From Opisthocomus hoazin (taxonomy: Eukaryota > Chordata > Aves > Opisthocomiformes > Opisthocomidae), in assembly GCF_030867145.1 (NCBI RefSeq), contig NC_134439.1, positions 5,431,379 to 5,495,378 on the forward strand: a stretch of 64,000 nt of DNA. The letters run 5' to 3'. The notes under the pieces are model-generated. The model made no database searches. It saw only the letters and a program-made list of their open reading frames with translations, and was not told the origin of the DNA. The translations under genes were made by a program, and so were the position numbers. Positions 13,701 through 25,700 of this stretch are shown piece after piece; position 1 is the stretch's first letter; each line of letters begins with the position of its first letter.

Positions 13701-16700
13701 GCTCAGGCCGCTTGCCAGCCCAAACCCTGCGAGCAGCAGAGTTGAAGCCCCTCACTTTAGAAGGGCTTTAGCAGTATCCTTCGGTCCCAGTGCGTGGGGG
13801 TCCCGGGGGATTTGCTGCCGTGCAGGGTCTGCTGTCCCTGGGGTCCGGCCAAGCCTCCTGCGCCCGGCGTCGCGGCTGCGCTGAGCCCAGGCACAGGCAG
13901 GATCTGCGGGGCAGCTCTCTCTGCCCTCATCGCCTCTGCCCGCCCGCCATCGAGCATCCTGCCTGCAGCCCGCGGCCGGAGTCGCACCGACACGCAGGGA
14001 CGCAGCTCGGACGCTGTGCAGGGTGATGCCAGCGGGAAGCGAAGCCACAGCTCTCCCATCCGGGCAAGTTTCTCACCCCCCGCAGACCCCAGTTCCCTGC
14101 CAGGTCGAAGGTAGGTGGTGGTGACACGTTGCTGTAGAGCGTGCGAGTGGTGAGAAACCAGCTGCAGGGCTCAGGGACAGGTAGGAGAGGTCTCCTCTGC
14201 CCCGAGCTCATCCCCCCCAGCCCTTCGCACCCCTGGGACCCCCCAGCAAGCACAGGGAAAGTCCCCATCCAAACTGGGGTCTCCTCTGGTCCCAGCTGCC
14301 TCCCCCATGTCCTGAGTGGAAATAGAGAAAGAAAGAGGGAGAGGGAAGAAAAAGAAACAGGGGGAGTGAGATGAAGAGATAATTTCCTCAGCAAGTCATC
14401 GTCGTTAATGAAGTTTTACAAAAACAGATACAACCAAGGAAAAATAAAATTTCACAGGTGATAAATTTTTCCAATTTCCCTGGCAGAATTCGATAGGATT
14501 GTTAAATTAAGAGTGAAGGTGTCTGTTAGGAAGCAACGAGCAGTGATGGGTAATTTTATAGAGTGGAAAATTGAATCAAATTGCTACATTAAAACACAGC
14601 TCCTCTGAGAATCTGCCCAACGCCCGGGCTGCTCCGGTGCAGCGGTGGGGTGCACAGCTCGCTGGCTCCCTGGCCATGCCGGGGCTGGGGGCTGCCGGGG
14701 GGCTCTGGGCCCCGGCTGTGGGTGCCCGGGGCTGCCCACAGGGATGTAAAGGCATTTTCCCAAGGGTGTGATGTTCCACACAGGGAGGTGGCGTAGGGGA
14801 ACACAGCACAGTCCCCAGGAGATGCATTTTTCAGCATTTCCCTCTGATGCATGACTATAAAATCCAGATATGGGCTGAGATCAAGCGCCCAGTCTCTGGC
14901 AAGGCAGAGCATCGCTTCCAGACTTGACTCAGAAAAGCACCTGGTCGCAACAGGCTGTGGCGTGGAGGGGAGCTCGCCACGTCCCCGCGGGTCAGGACCT
15001 GCACAGCTCGATACCTACGAGGACTGCGGCTGGGGCCAGCGCTGCCCAGCACAAGCCGTGGTGCAGGCAGGGCTCAGCAGCACCCCGGGATCAGTGCCTT
15101 TACCACGGCCATCCCAGGGTGTCTGTGCCCTGCTGTGGGCAGGGAGCGGCTGTGGCTGGCCCCTCTGCGGCGTTGCAGGAGAAGATGGTGTGCAGGAGGG
15201 CGAGGGGAGCTTGGCTGCCGTCAGCCGAGGGGAATTTCCTCCGTTCCTTCCACAAAGGCTCCATCCGGCACAGCCCTTGCAGCCCATCAGGCTTGAAGGG
15301 CTCGCTGCTGGGCGGCCAGCCCTGAGCACGCTGGGCAGGGTGGGGACCAGGCATTCCTCCCATCACCTTTTGCAAAACACACAGAGTTCGTGGTTGGCAG
15401 GGCAGAGGCTTTGAAAAGAGAGGGAAACTGAGGCACGGAGGACTGAGACACGGGACAGCACCTTGTCCAAGCCATGGAGCACTCAACTGCCCAGCTGCTG
15501 TCTCAGGCGGGCGATGCAAACGAGGGGATCCCTGGCTTTGATTTCTGGTTAGAACATGTCCAGTTCCATCAAATATGGAATAAAATAGCCAAAGGGAGAG
15601 GGGGCTGCTCTGGAAAACCTCCCCAGCCCCGGCCTGGCAGCCTCACGTGGCTCCTGGAGAGCGGGGACGTGGGGGAGCGGCAGCTTTCCATGGGGTGAGG
15701 GGACCCACAGAGCTGCCCGAGCTCGTTAGGGGCTGTAAATGTGACTCCCCATTAGCTGTCCCAGCAATGGGGACCAGCTCTGCCATCTGGGAGGGGGCTC
15801 CCAGGGAAGCGGGGAGGAAATGGGACAGATCCATCTCCCCGGGACCACCGGGGCACCCGCAGCTGCCCAGCACCACGTCCGCGTGCAGGATTCCTGCGGC
15901 TTTGCTCGTCTCGGAGACCCAGCGGCAACATTTCCTCCACGGCACGTGTTTTCCTGCCGACGCTTCCCAAGGAGCGCGTGTGCGTGCCGGGAGGTGCGAG
16001 AAGGGCTCTGGGAAGAGGTTTCCTGAGGACAGCCCAGCTCAGGGATGGAAGCGGTGCCTGCAGGATGCAGGCGCGGATGCGAGCCAGAGGGGTGTGCTTG
16101 GCACGGATGGGAGGAGGGGGTGGCCGTGGGGAGCCTCTGGGTGCAGGTGTCACCCGCAGCAGTGGGGGAAAGACGCTGCCCGGCCTTGGAGGACGGCTCC
16201 GGGGTTTTTGTGGCATGCAGGAGCTGGTCTGACTCCCTCAATCCCATGCCAAGATGGGATTAGGGGATCTGGTGCCGTCGGTTAAAGTATAAAGGAATCC
16301 AGATGCGAGGGTGTGGGGCGTGTGCGTGAGAACGATGGGGGGAGAGTGCTGTGACAGCGACATTTACGTTCTCTTTTACAAATGCAAAGAGCAGGCAAAA
16401 GCCACTTTCAATAATTTATTTTAAAATCAATGCTAATGAGATTCTGTCTCGTCGGTGGCCGAGTTTTACAATAAAGTCTGATTTATTTAGAAAAGATCTT
16501 TGGTGCCGCTTCCCGTCTAATGGGGGGGCAGCTGCAGTGACCCTCCAGCTTGGGCTGCAATTTGTAATTGGCAGCGGAGGTCTGACCTGGTTTGCATTGA
16601 TCAGCACCGGCTGGGAGAGACGGCTGGGGCCGCGTCCTCGGCAAGCGCCCAGCAGCTCCAGCACCTCCCCGCCGTGCGATCAGGTGCCGGGGGAGCAGCG

Positions 16701-19700
16701 GAAAAACCCGGCTTGGCTTCTGTTGGCTCTGCCTAAAGGTGACAGCAAAGCTGCGTCCCCCCGAGACGCAACCTCTTCTGCACCAGGCTCGGCCGTGCTG
16801 GGGCTGCCCCGTGCTCCCCAACAGCCCCTTGCCAGCAGCAGGGCAAGAGATGCAGATGAGCAATTTGCTTTCTGAAACGTTTGAGAATTGGGTTTTATTT
16901 GTATTATTTTATTAGGTTGCTTCTAGTCTTTATGGTTGCCGAAGGAAGCCCGAGCAGCTGATGTGGGTGCTGTGCAGCCGGCTCGCCCCAGCACCCAGAG
17001 CAGCTCAGGCTGGGTGGGTTCTACCTAGCTTGGTGTTAAATAATCTCATTTAAATTTATTTGTGCGTAGATCCTTGCTCCTGTCAGTCTCTAGCCATTTT
17101 TGCAGGGCTTCCCAATACTTCCAGCCCCTCCATCCTTAACATTTTCCACTCTATTCTTATTTTCCTGCATTGCCTTTCCCCGGTCTCCGTAGCTGTGCCC
17201 GCCTGCCTACCCTGTGCTGCCTGGGGCCCTCCTTCTCCTCCTGAATTTCTGCCTCTGTCCCCCATCCTCCTTCACATTTCTGTCCTGGCATTTCTCCTCG
17301 GCGTCTCATTTTCTCTGGGCAGCAAGTCCTGCGCAGGAAGCATCTCTCCCTATAGGGCACTCGGCAAAGTGCTGCCGAAATTTATGAGGCTATAAGAAGT
17401 GATTTGTTTTTACCAGTGTTAACAACAATTCATATTTTTATGCAACACGTTTTAAAATATTATCTGTGACTTCCTCCCTTCCACTCTTCACAATTAAGCT
17501 GGGAATTTATTATTCTGACAGTCGGATGCTCTTGCAGCCCTCTGCCTGCCTGGGGGTCTGGTGCAGCCGTGACGCTCTAAGCCCTTCCCCTGACTTCTCT
17601 GCTCTGTTTCCCCCCCCCAGATGAGGAGCTGGAGCCCCCCTGCCCAGAGGACAGTGAGGATGCCGGGAGCAGCCAGAGAAGCGGTAAGAGCCCACCCTGC
17701 TTTGGCCAACCCAAAGGACCACCAGGTCGTGGTTGGGGGTCCAAGTCTGACTGCCCTCGAGGTCCTGGGGTTTGGGGGGTGGTGGGTGGGGTGTGGAGGA
17801 TGAGAGAGACCCCAGGCGCAGATGGATGGGAGACTCTGCAGCTGGTGAAGTGCAGACAGCTTGGGCTTGGGGAGCTCTCCCCATCTTCTCCGTGCTATGG
17901 GCACGGCAGATGCCTCTCCTTTTGGGAGATGGGGGCTGGCCTTGGTGAGCTTTCCTTGGAGGAGTCCGAGCATCCATCCCCTCTCCTGCCTCCTGAGCTC
18001 CATGTGCTGACGGATCGCCCATGGAATCACGCCTGTCCCTGTCCCCCATCCCATCCTGCACCGCGGAGAGGGATCCAGCCCTCCAGGCACGTCCCGAGAG
18101 GCCGGGGAGAGGAGCCAGGGCAGAAACAACCTGGAGAGAGGGCAGGAAGCGAGTCACGGCCCAGAGGAAGCCGCCGAAGGGAGGGATCTCGGCGCGGGAA
18201 GCCGGAAGGACGCACACCATCACCCCAGGAACCAGCACCGCCCGCCCGGAGCCAGAAGCCCAGAAGCCAGCCACGGTGGCCAGGGCCCCCACCCCTGCTT
18301 TTTCCTTAAGGACCTGCACCGTGGGATGGGAGCGGAAGATCTGTTTCCTCCCCGGTCCCACCTGCTTCGCTTTCCATCACCGCTTCCGCCCCAGCGCAGG
18401 AAAGCAACGCTTGTGTCCGAGCAGCCGGGAATGGACCGGCCGTGGCTTCCTGCCACCCCGATCGCTCCTGGCCACATGGGAAAACACGTCCTCCTGCCAA
18501 AGCCCAGCTTGGGAGAGCTTCCCGCACCATCCTCCCGCTCTGGAGCTTGGAGGGGCCGGTCTCACCCTGGTGACGGAGCCAGAGGCCCGCAGCAGGCATC
18601 CCGCTTGTTGGGTGATGGAGACCAGAGGAGTTCAGTGTCGGATGCTGTGGATGGTGGGTGGCCAAACCAGTTTCACGCATGCTTGTGCTCTCCTGAATGC
18701 AGGAGTATTGCTCAGCTGCTTTACCTCCCCACGGTCCAAAAACCCCCAGGCTCAACTTTCTGGCATTTCTGAAAAGCCTGATCCAACCTCCAACAAGCCC
18801 TTTGGCCAACATCAAACTCCTTTGGAGCTTTCCTGGGCAGTTGTCCCCAGCCCAGGAGGGTGCTCAGCCTGCTTTCTGCCAAAATCTTGGTAGCACAGCC
18901 AGGGTTGAGTCCCAGCTGCTTGCAGGGACCAGAGCAAGTCAGCATTTCTCCACTCCTCATGGTTTTACGGAGCTGGTTTCCAGCCCCCAGCACCACGACT
19001 CATTTGCCCACTGGAGCACGTGGCAGCTGCACCGGTACCAGCACCCACAGCTCGGAAAAAAAAACATCCCGATGTTTGTAAGCTGTACTGTGGTGAGAAA
19101 GCGGGACCGCACGCTTTTCCTGGAGACTCCTCGGGACCGGGTAAGGAAAGCAGGAGGTGATGGGACGCGCACACACACACACACACACGTTTTTCTTTGC
19201 CTTTCACAACGGCCCCAGCATTTAAACGGACCAGGTGGCAGCAAAGCAGCTCCCCCGTGGGTGTTCGAGCTGGAGGTGGGTCGGAAGGGTGCAGAGCACG
19301 GCTCCATGGCAGGCTGGTGCCGGAGGTGACGATGAACCCACACCCCAAGGCCGCCCCGAGGAGTTTGGCTTTCGCCTGTCGCAGCCCTGGCAGCCATTTA
19401 AACACCCTGCTCGTACTCATTAGCATCTGCCTGACGGTTGTCGTTGTTAATTGTTAGAACTGGTTTAGTTATTAGCGTTGTCGTGATTGCTTGAAGTCCT
19501 GTGTTTTTACACTAAATAATATGTTAGGCTCTTGCCTCTGAAAAGCTGGGCTGCGTTTCAAGGGGGAAAGGTTATCGCGGCGCCGGGAACCCCAGCCCTC
19601 GTGCCTTTTGCCTTGGTAATTTGTGCTCCTGTCCAGCTGGACCAAGGGCGAGCGGGAGATGATGGGAGTCCTTGAGCAGAGGGCCGGGCTGCAGGGAAGG

Positions 19701-22700
19701 CGAGAAAGGGCTGTTTCTTAATTATATCACATGGCCAAAGCGCCAGATGAGCATTTGGCTAATGGAAAACCGTCGTTTCTAATTTCTGAGAACCACAAGG
19801 ATGCCACGATGCTGGAGCAGCCCAGCAAATCCAGCTGAGAGCTTCAGGCTGCTCCTGCCAAGACACCCATTTGCTCCGCTCGAGGCTGCTTAATCCCTGC
19901 CTTCTGCTCTGGACGGGCTTCGGCGCTGTCGCTGCAGCGCGAGCTTGCCAGTCACATACAAACAGAGCAAAATTCCTCTAGTTGGAAAATAAAACAGCCT
20001 TGCAGCCTGCCTCCTGTCACCATCCCCTGCGCTTGGCGTGGCGGGAGGTTTCACCCAGCATGAGCCCAGCAGAGACAACCCCCAAGCTGCAGACGGTTGT
20101 CATTAGGCTTCAGCATCAACAGGCTTTGGAAGCAACACGCCCGGAGCGAAGGGGTTGGGGCAGATCGTGCCTCTCCCACAGCCCCTGCTCGGGGCTGCTC
20201 AGGCTGCGGAAGAAAATGATGCGGTTGTCACATTTGGCTGGTTTCCTTAACGACCCCCAGGCCCGTAAACACGGGAGCAGGCTCTCGTCCCACTTACATC
20301 AGTGTAGATCAGTCGCACTGAAATCACGGCTCTGCCCTGAACGCAGGTTTAAACATCTAGACGGGACGTCAGGGCTTTTGAACCAAAACCTCCTATCTGT
20401 GAAAGTGAGCAGGATTAACGCAGGGTAATGCCGGAGTGCGGGGATTGCTTGTCTGGATCCGACTCACAGCCCACCCAGCCCGGAGCTGGCAGGTCCAGAG
20501 GATCGTGGACATCCACCGTCCCACGTGGAGGCTGCAGAGTGAAGTCCTCCCTTGCCTGGCCTTGTCTTTGAGGGCTGAAATGGGACCCAGCATCCCTGCT
20601 CTGCAAACAGTCTTTAATTTTAACAAGATATTCTCGGTAGCTGGCACGAACTTCTTTGTCGCTTTTGAAGCTGCGGCTGGGAATGCAGCGCCGAGCCCGA
20701 CCGCGGCATCTTCCTCGCCTGATGCAACGAATTCTGACCTTTTGAAGGCAGGGCTGGAGGGAGGGGTGAGACTTTCCACCCGAGCAGCTGACATAGCTGG
20801 AAAAAAAACACCCAGGCTTTTGGGAGTGGGAACCTTCCTGTGGGCTGGAGCATTTTTTCTCTCCCCACTCGCAGAGTGTCGTTCTCCGCTCCTCGACAGG
20901 GTGGCTGGACGCCTCCGAGGTCCCCTCGTCCCTTTGAGGAGCGGGGAGGGAGGCAGCTCCCAAGCGCTCCGGGTAAACGAGGGACGGTTGAGATGAGGCT
21001 GATGGTGTCTTCCCGGCAGCCCCTCGCTGCGGGCGAGCAGACCCGCGGGTCCCTGTCCCGGGGCAGCTCCGGGGCGGCGATGGGCTCTTCCGGCTCTGGA
21101 AACACCTTGCAGGGAGGTGTATTTTCTATCTCAACCTGAACCCTCCTCCCCTCCCAATCCATTATCGACACAGAGCAGAACTCTGCCGAGGAGCAGAGGC
21201 TGACGTGGGGGATCGTTATGCCGAAGCCTCTTTGAAGCGAGTTAACGACGATGCTCCATAGAGTTACTGGTGTTTTTGACACCGCCGGAGCAGCTCTTCC
21301 CCAACCTTGTCTCCCACAGAACACCAGTAGGTCGGTGCCAAGCGCCGTCCCCCTGTACCGGGTTATTCTCTGCGTCGCAGTGTTGTGCTCACGCCCTCCC
21401 GTAATGACCTTTTTGTGTTAATTACACAATTCGCTGGCTCCTGCCAGAGCTGCTGCTCACCTCGTCCTCCTGCTCAGAGCCCGCGCGCCCTGATATTTCC
21501 TCTGCCTCCAGTTCATAACCTCTGGTTCCTGCGCTTAGCACCAGCTTAAATAACTCAGCAGCTCCTACTCCTTCTATTCCCTCCACAATCTTTTCCTCAC
21601 CACTGTGTGCTCCCCCTTTAATACTTTCCAAAGGATGCAGACCTACTTATGATTTTTTTTTCCCAGCCTTTCTATTTAAAGCTCCCCAAGTCCCTGAGTC
21701 ATTCCCGCTGCTCCCTGCTGTGCCATTACCCATCTCTGTAATGTCCTTTTTCATATTTAGGTGATCAAATCTGGGCACAGGACTCCAGATGCACCCTTAT
21801 CGCTCAGTCCCTGATACCATATTAGAAACATTGCCTCCAACATGTGCTCGGTATTTTCTATTTATGCTTTCTGGGCTTGGTTCAGCCGCATGGCAGAGCA
21901 GCACAGATCGCTGGTACAGCCCCAGTGCTCGAATATCACCCCCCCCCCCTCCGCAAAATGTTGTTTTCCTGGGTTTAATTATCCATGGGGGTCACATCAT
22001 GGAGATGTCCGTGTCGGGACAGCTGGATTCACCCCCGCTTTGGTGCTGTGCCATCAGAGCAGTCTCCTGCCTGAAGCCTGTGGTCCAGGAGCATGTTTTA
22101 ACCCTCATCGTGTGTGCTTGAACACTGGGAATCTGGGGGGTTTGGGGTGGTTTTTTTCATGCTGTGAAGGATCTGTTGGATGCGCTGGGACAAGCCGCTT
22201 CCCCAGTCTGCAAACTGGGCAGAGCAGCATCTCCTCCGGCCGTGGGGCTCTGCAAGAGCTCAGCATCAGGCTCGGCTGGTCCCATTGCGCGGTGGGATGC
22301 TTTCTGCCACCTTTTGTGGTGGCCCTGGTCTCTGGGCCAGTTTCTGGGGTGGGAAATGCTGATGTTTGCTTCTGGAAGTGCTGCTGTGACGTTTCCCAGA
22401 CAACCCACGCTCTCCTTTAGCCCAGGGCAGTTCCCAGCTTCGGCACTGTTTGCCCACAGTCTCACCAGCCCAAACCCACGGCTTTCAGTCAACGGATCAT
22501 TTGCCTCACCAAAAAAAAAGATAAAAAGGGAAAAAAAAGAGTTTGCTGGCTTACATTCCCTTCCATTCCTGCAGCAGACTGTGATCACAGGCATCGAGCA
22601 AAGGCTCTGCCTTCCCTAACTCGCAGCTCGACGGGATGATCGAGCCCTGAGCTACCCGGCTGTATCCTGCCGTAGAGGGTTTGGGACCTCCTCTGACCCC

Positions 22701-25700
22701 CTGGGAGCAGGGGTGGAGGCAGATGTTTGCTCCCCACTCTCCTCCCACCCCTGTTGCTGCTCCAGGTGCTCCCAGTCGAGCAGTCGGTGCTGTTTCCTTG
22801 CTGAGCAGGCCCTGCTCCATCGACAGCAACCCCCTGCTTGGCTGCTTTAATTAATAAATAAACTTGGCTGTCACCTTCCCTGGCAGCATGGTCCCAGAGG
22901 CCCCGTGCGAATACCGGTGTTAATTAACGGTATTCCTCTTCCGTGGGCTCCGGCATGGCTGTCACCGTGGTGGGGACGCTGCCTGGCAGAGCTGGCGCTG
23001 GTGCTATGTGTCCCCTCCTGACCAGGTTATGGATGTCCACTTTGGGGACAGCTTGGTTTGAGCCTGAGGAGGAGATGAGGGATATGGGGGAGAGGGAAGG
23101 CGTCTTTGGTTCCCTTTGTGGTTTGTAGTACACAGCTTTAATTCAGGGTCTTCCGAAACAAAGAGGTTTATCAATGTGTTGATGTGTATTTAGTGATAGA
23201 TATTGCATTTATTTATCGACTGGCCCCTTTTTCCTGCAGTATCTCTGCGTCTTCTGTCTTTTAATTGAAACACAAAATGAACAACACCAACATTTCCTTC
23301 CTTTCCCCGACAAATACAGAATCACAGAGTCACAGACTGGTCAGAGTTGGAAGGGACCTCTGTGGGTCACCCAGCCCAACCCCCTGCCCAAGCAGGGTCA
23401 CCCAGAGCAGGCTGCATAGCACCGCGTCCAGGCGGGGCTGGAATATCTCCAGAGAAGGAGACTCCACAGCCTCCCTGGGCAGCCTGGGTCAGGGCTCCGT
23501 CACCCTCAGAGGGAAGAAGTTCTTCCTCGGGTTCAGCTGGAACTTCCTCTGCTTCAGTTTGTGCCCGTTGCCCCTTGTCGTGTCGCTGGGCACCACTGGA
23601 AAGAGTCTGGCCCCATCCTCCTGACCCCCACCCTGCAGATATTTAGAGGCATTTCGAAGGTCCCCTCTCAGCCTTCTCTTCTCCAGGCTGAACAAGCCCA
23701 GCTCCCTCAGCCTCTCCTCGTAGGAGAGATGCTCCAGTCCCCTCCTCATCCTCGTAGCCCTCCACTGGACTCTCTCCAGTAGCTCCTCATCTTTCTTCAA
23801 CTGGGGTGCCCAGCACTGGACACAGCACTGCAGATGGGTCCTCACCAGGGCAGAGTAGAGGGAGAAGAGAACCTCCCTGGACCTGCTGGCCACACTCCTC
23901 TTGATGCACCCCAGGATCCCATTGGCCTTCTTGGCACCCAGGGCACGCTGCTGGCTCATGGTCACCTTGTCACCCACCAGGACACCCAGGTCTCTCTCTG
24001 CAGAGCTGAGCCAGTTCTCAACCCACCTCACCGACCGCTCATCCAGCCCACACTTCCTGAGCTTCCCTAGGAGGATGTTATGCGGGACAGTGTCGAAAGC
24101 CTTGCTGAAGCCCCTCTCCCCCACCACCCTACCCCACTACCCCAATATTTCCCCCTATAATTCCCCATCACCCTAAGCTCTCTTTTTTTTTCTTCTCCCA
24201 GGAGGTCCCTGGCGAGATTACACTAATTACTACCAAGGCATGTGGGACTGCAGCGGCGAGCATCCCGACGAGCTCTCCTTCCGCCGCGGAGACCTCATCT
24301 ACATCCTGAGCAAGGTAAGAGCATCCTCGGCGGCCCTGCGTTCACCGTTGTGGGGCTGGGGCTCGATTGCAAGAAATGGGTAAAAATCAAGGTCCAAAGC
24401 AGAGTTAAATTGGAAATTAGTGGAGGGGGGAGTGGGATGCCGGGAACTGGACCCTGGCATCCCACTCCCCCCTCCATGACTACCCCATCGATGACCGTAG
24501 CCCCTGCCCTCAGACGTGGCTTTTCAAATGCCCCAAAGCAAGATTATTTTATTTTTTTAATATTTTTTTTGCATGGTAATGAAGTCTGTACGTGCTGTTG
24601 CTCAGGTATTACAGGGGTAATTGAGTTGCTCAGCCGGGTGTGACCAGGGTTCCCTTCGGCAAGCGCACGTAGGTGAATAAATTAAGTCTTTGCATTAGCA
24701 GGTTTGCGGGGGCAAGAGCAGAGCCAGCGGTGCCTGTGACCCCCTCCTGCCCCACTCGTCCCCGCAGGGCTCTGTCCCGGCTCCCAGCCGGTCCCCGCCG
24801 GACCTCGGTGGTCTCCGCTGGCAGCGATGAGCAGGGGCAGTCACGTTTTATGGGGGATGTCTCGCAATGTGCTTTGCACCCCGATCTGGTGCAGGAACAG
24901 CGATGAACTTGGGGGGCTGCGCTTCATTTTGCAATGTACTTTGTACCCCAAGGACAGCGATGAACTTGAGGGGCTGCGTTTTATGGGGATATTTTGCAAT
25001 GCGCTTTGCACCCCAACCTGGTGCAGGAACAGCGATGAACTTGGGGGGCTGTGTTTTGTTGGTGGTGTTTCGCACCATGCTTTGCACCCCAATCTGGTAC
25101 AGGAATTACAATGAACTTGGGGGGGACTGCGCTTCGATTTGCAATGCATTTTGCACCCCAAGGATGAGGATGAACTTGAGGGGCTGATGTTTATGGGTGG
25201 TGTTTCGCACCATGCTTTGCACCCCGATCTGGTACAGGAACTACAATGAACTTGGGGGGCTGCGATTCGTTGTGCAATGCACTTTGCACCCCAAGAACGG
25301 CGATGAGCCGGGGGGGTTGCGTGGTGTGGATGGTGTTTTGCAACACGCTTTGCACCCCGATGTGGTGCAGGAACAGCGATGAACTCGGGGGGCTGTGTTT
25401 TGTTTTGCAATGCACTTTGCACCCCAAGGATGGGGATGAACTTGAGGGGCTGCATTTTATGGGTGGTGTTTCACACCATGCTTTGCACCCCAATCTGATA
25501 AGAGAACTACAACGTACCTGGGGGGCTGCACTTCATTTTGCAATGCACTTTGTGCCCCAAGAACTGCGATGAGCGTGGGGGGTTGTGTGCTGTGGATGGT
25601 GTTTTGCAACAAGCTTTGCACCCCGATCTGGTGCAGGAACAGCGATGAACTTGGGGGGCTGTGTTTTGTTGGTGGTGTTTTGCATCTCACTTTACACCCC

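Larger units (their letters stand above)
17684..24201 (+). other. SKAP1: SKAP1 intron, 6.5 kb
   Basis: Contains a (CA)n microsatellite at 19170-19188, AT-rich islands at about 19400-19560 and 21230-21440, a possible ancient CR1/L3-type remnant at about 21480-21860, and a clear CR1 copy at 23317-24112. Otherwise GC-rich filler. Confidence 0.85.

Noticed and set aside
23489-24127. 212-codon frame as a host gene
   Set aside because: It is the CR1 ORF2 remnant, missing its catalytic core.
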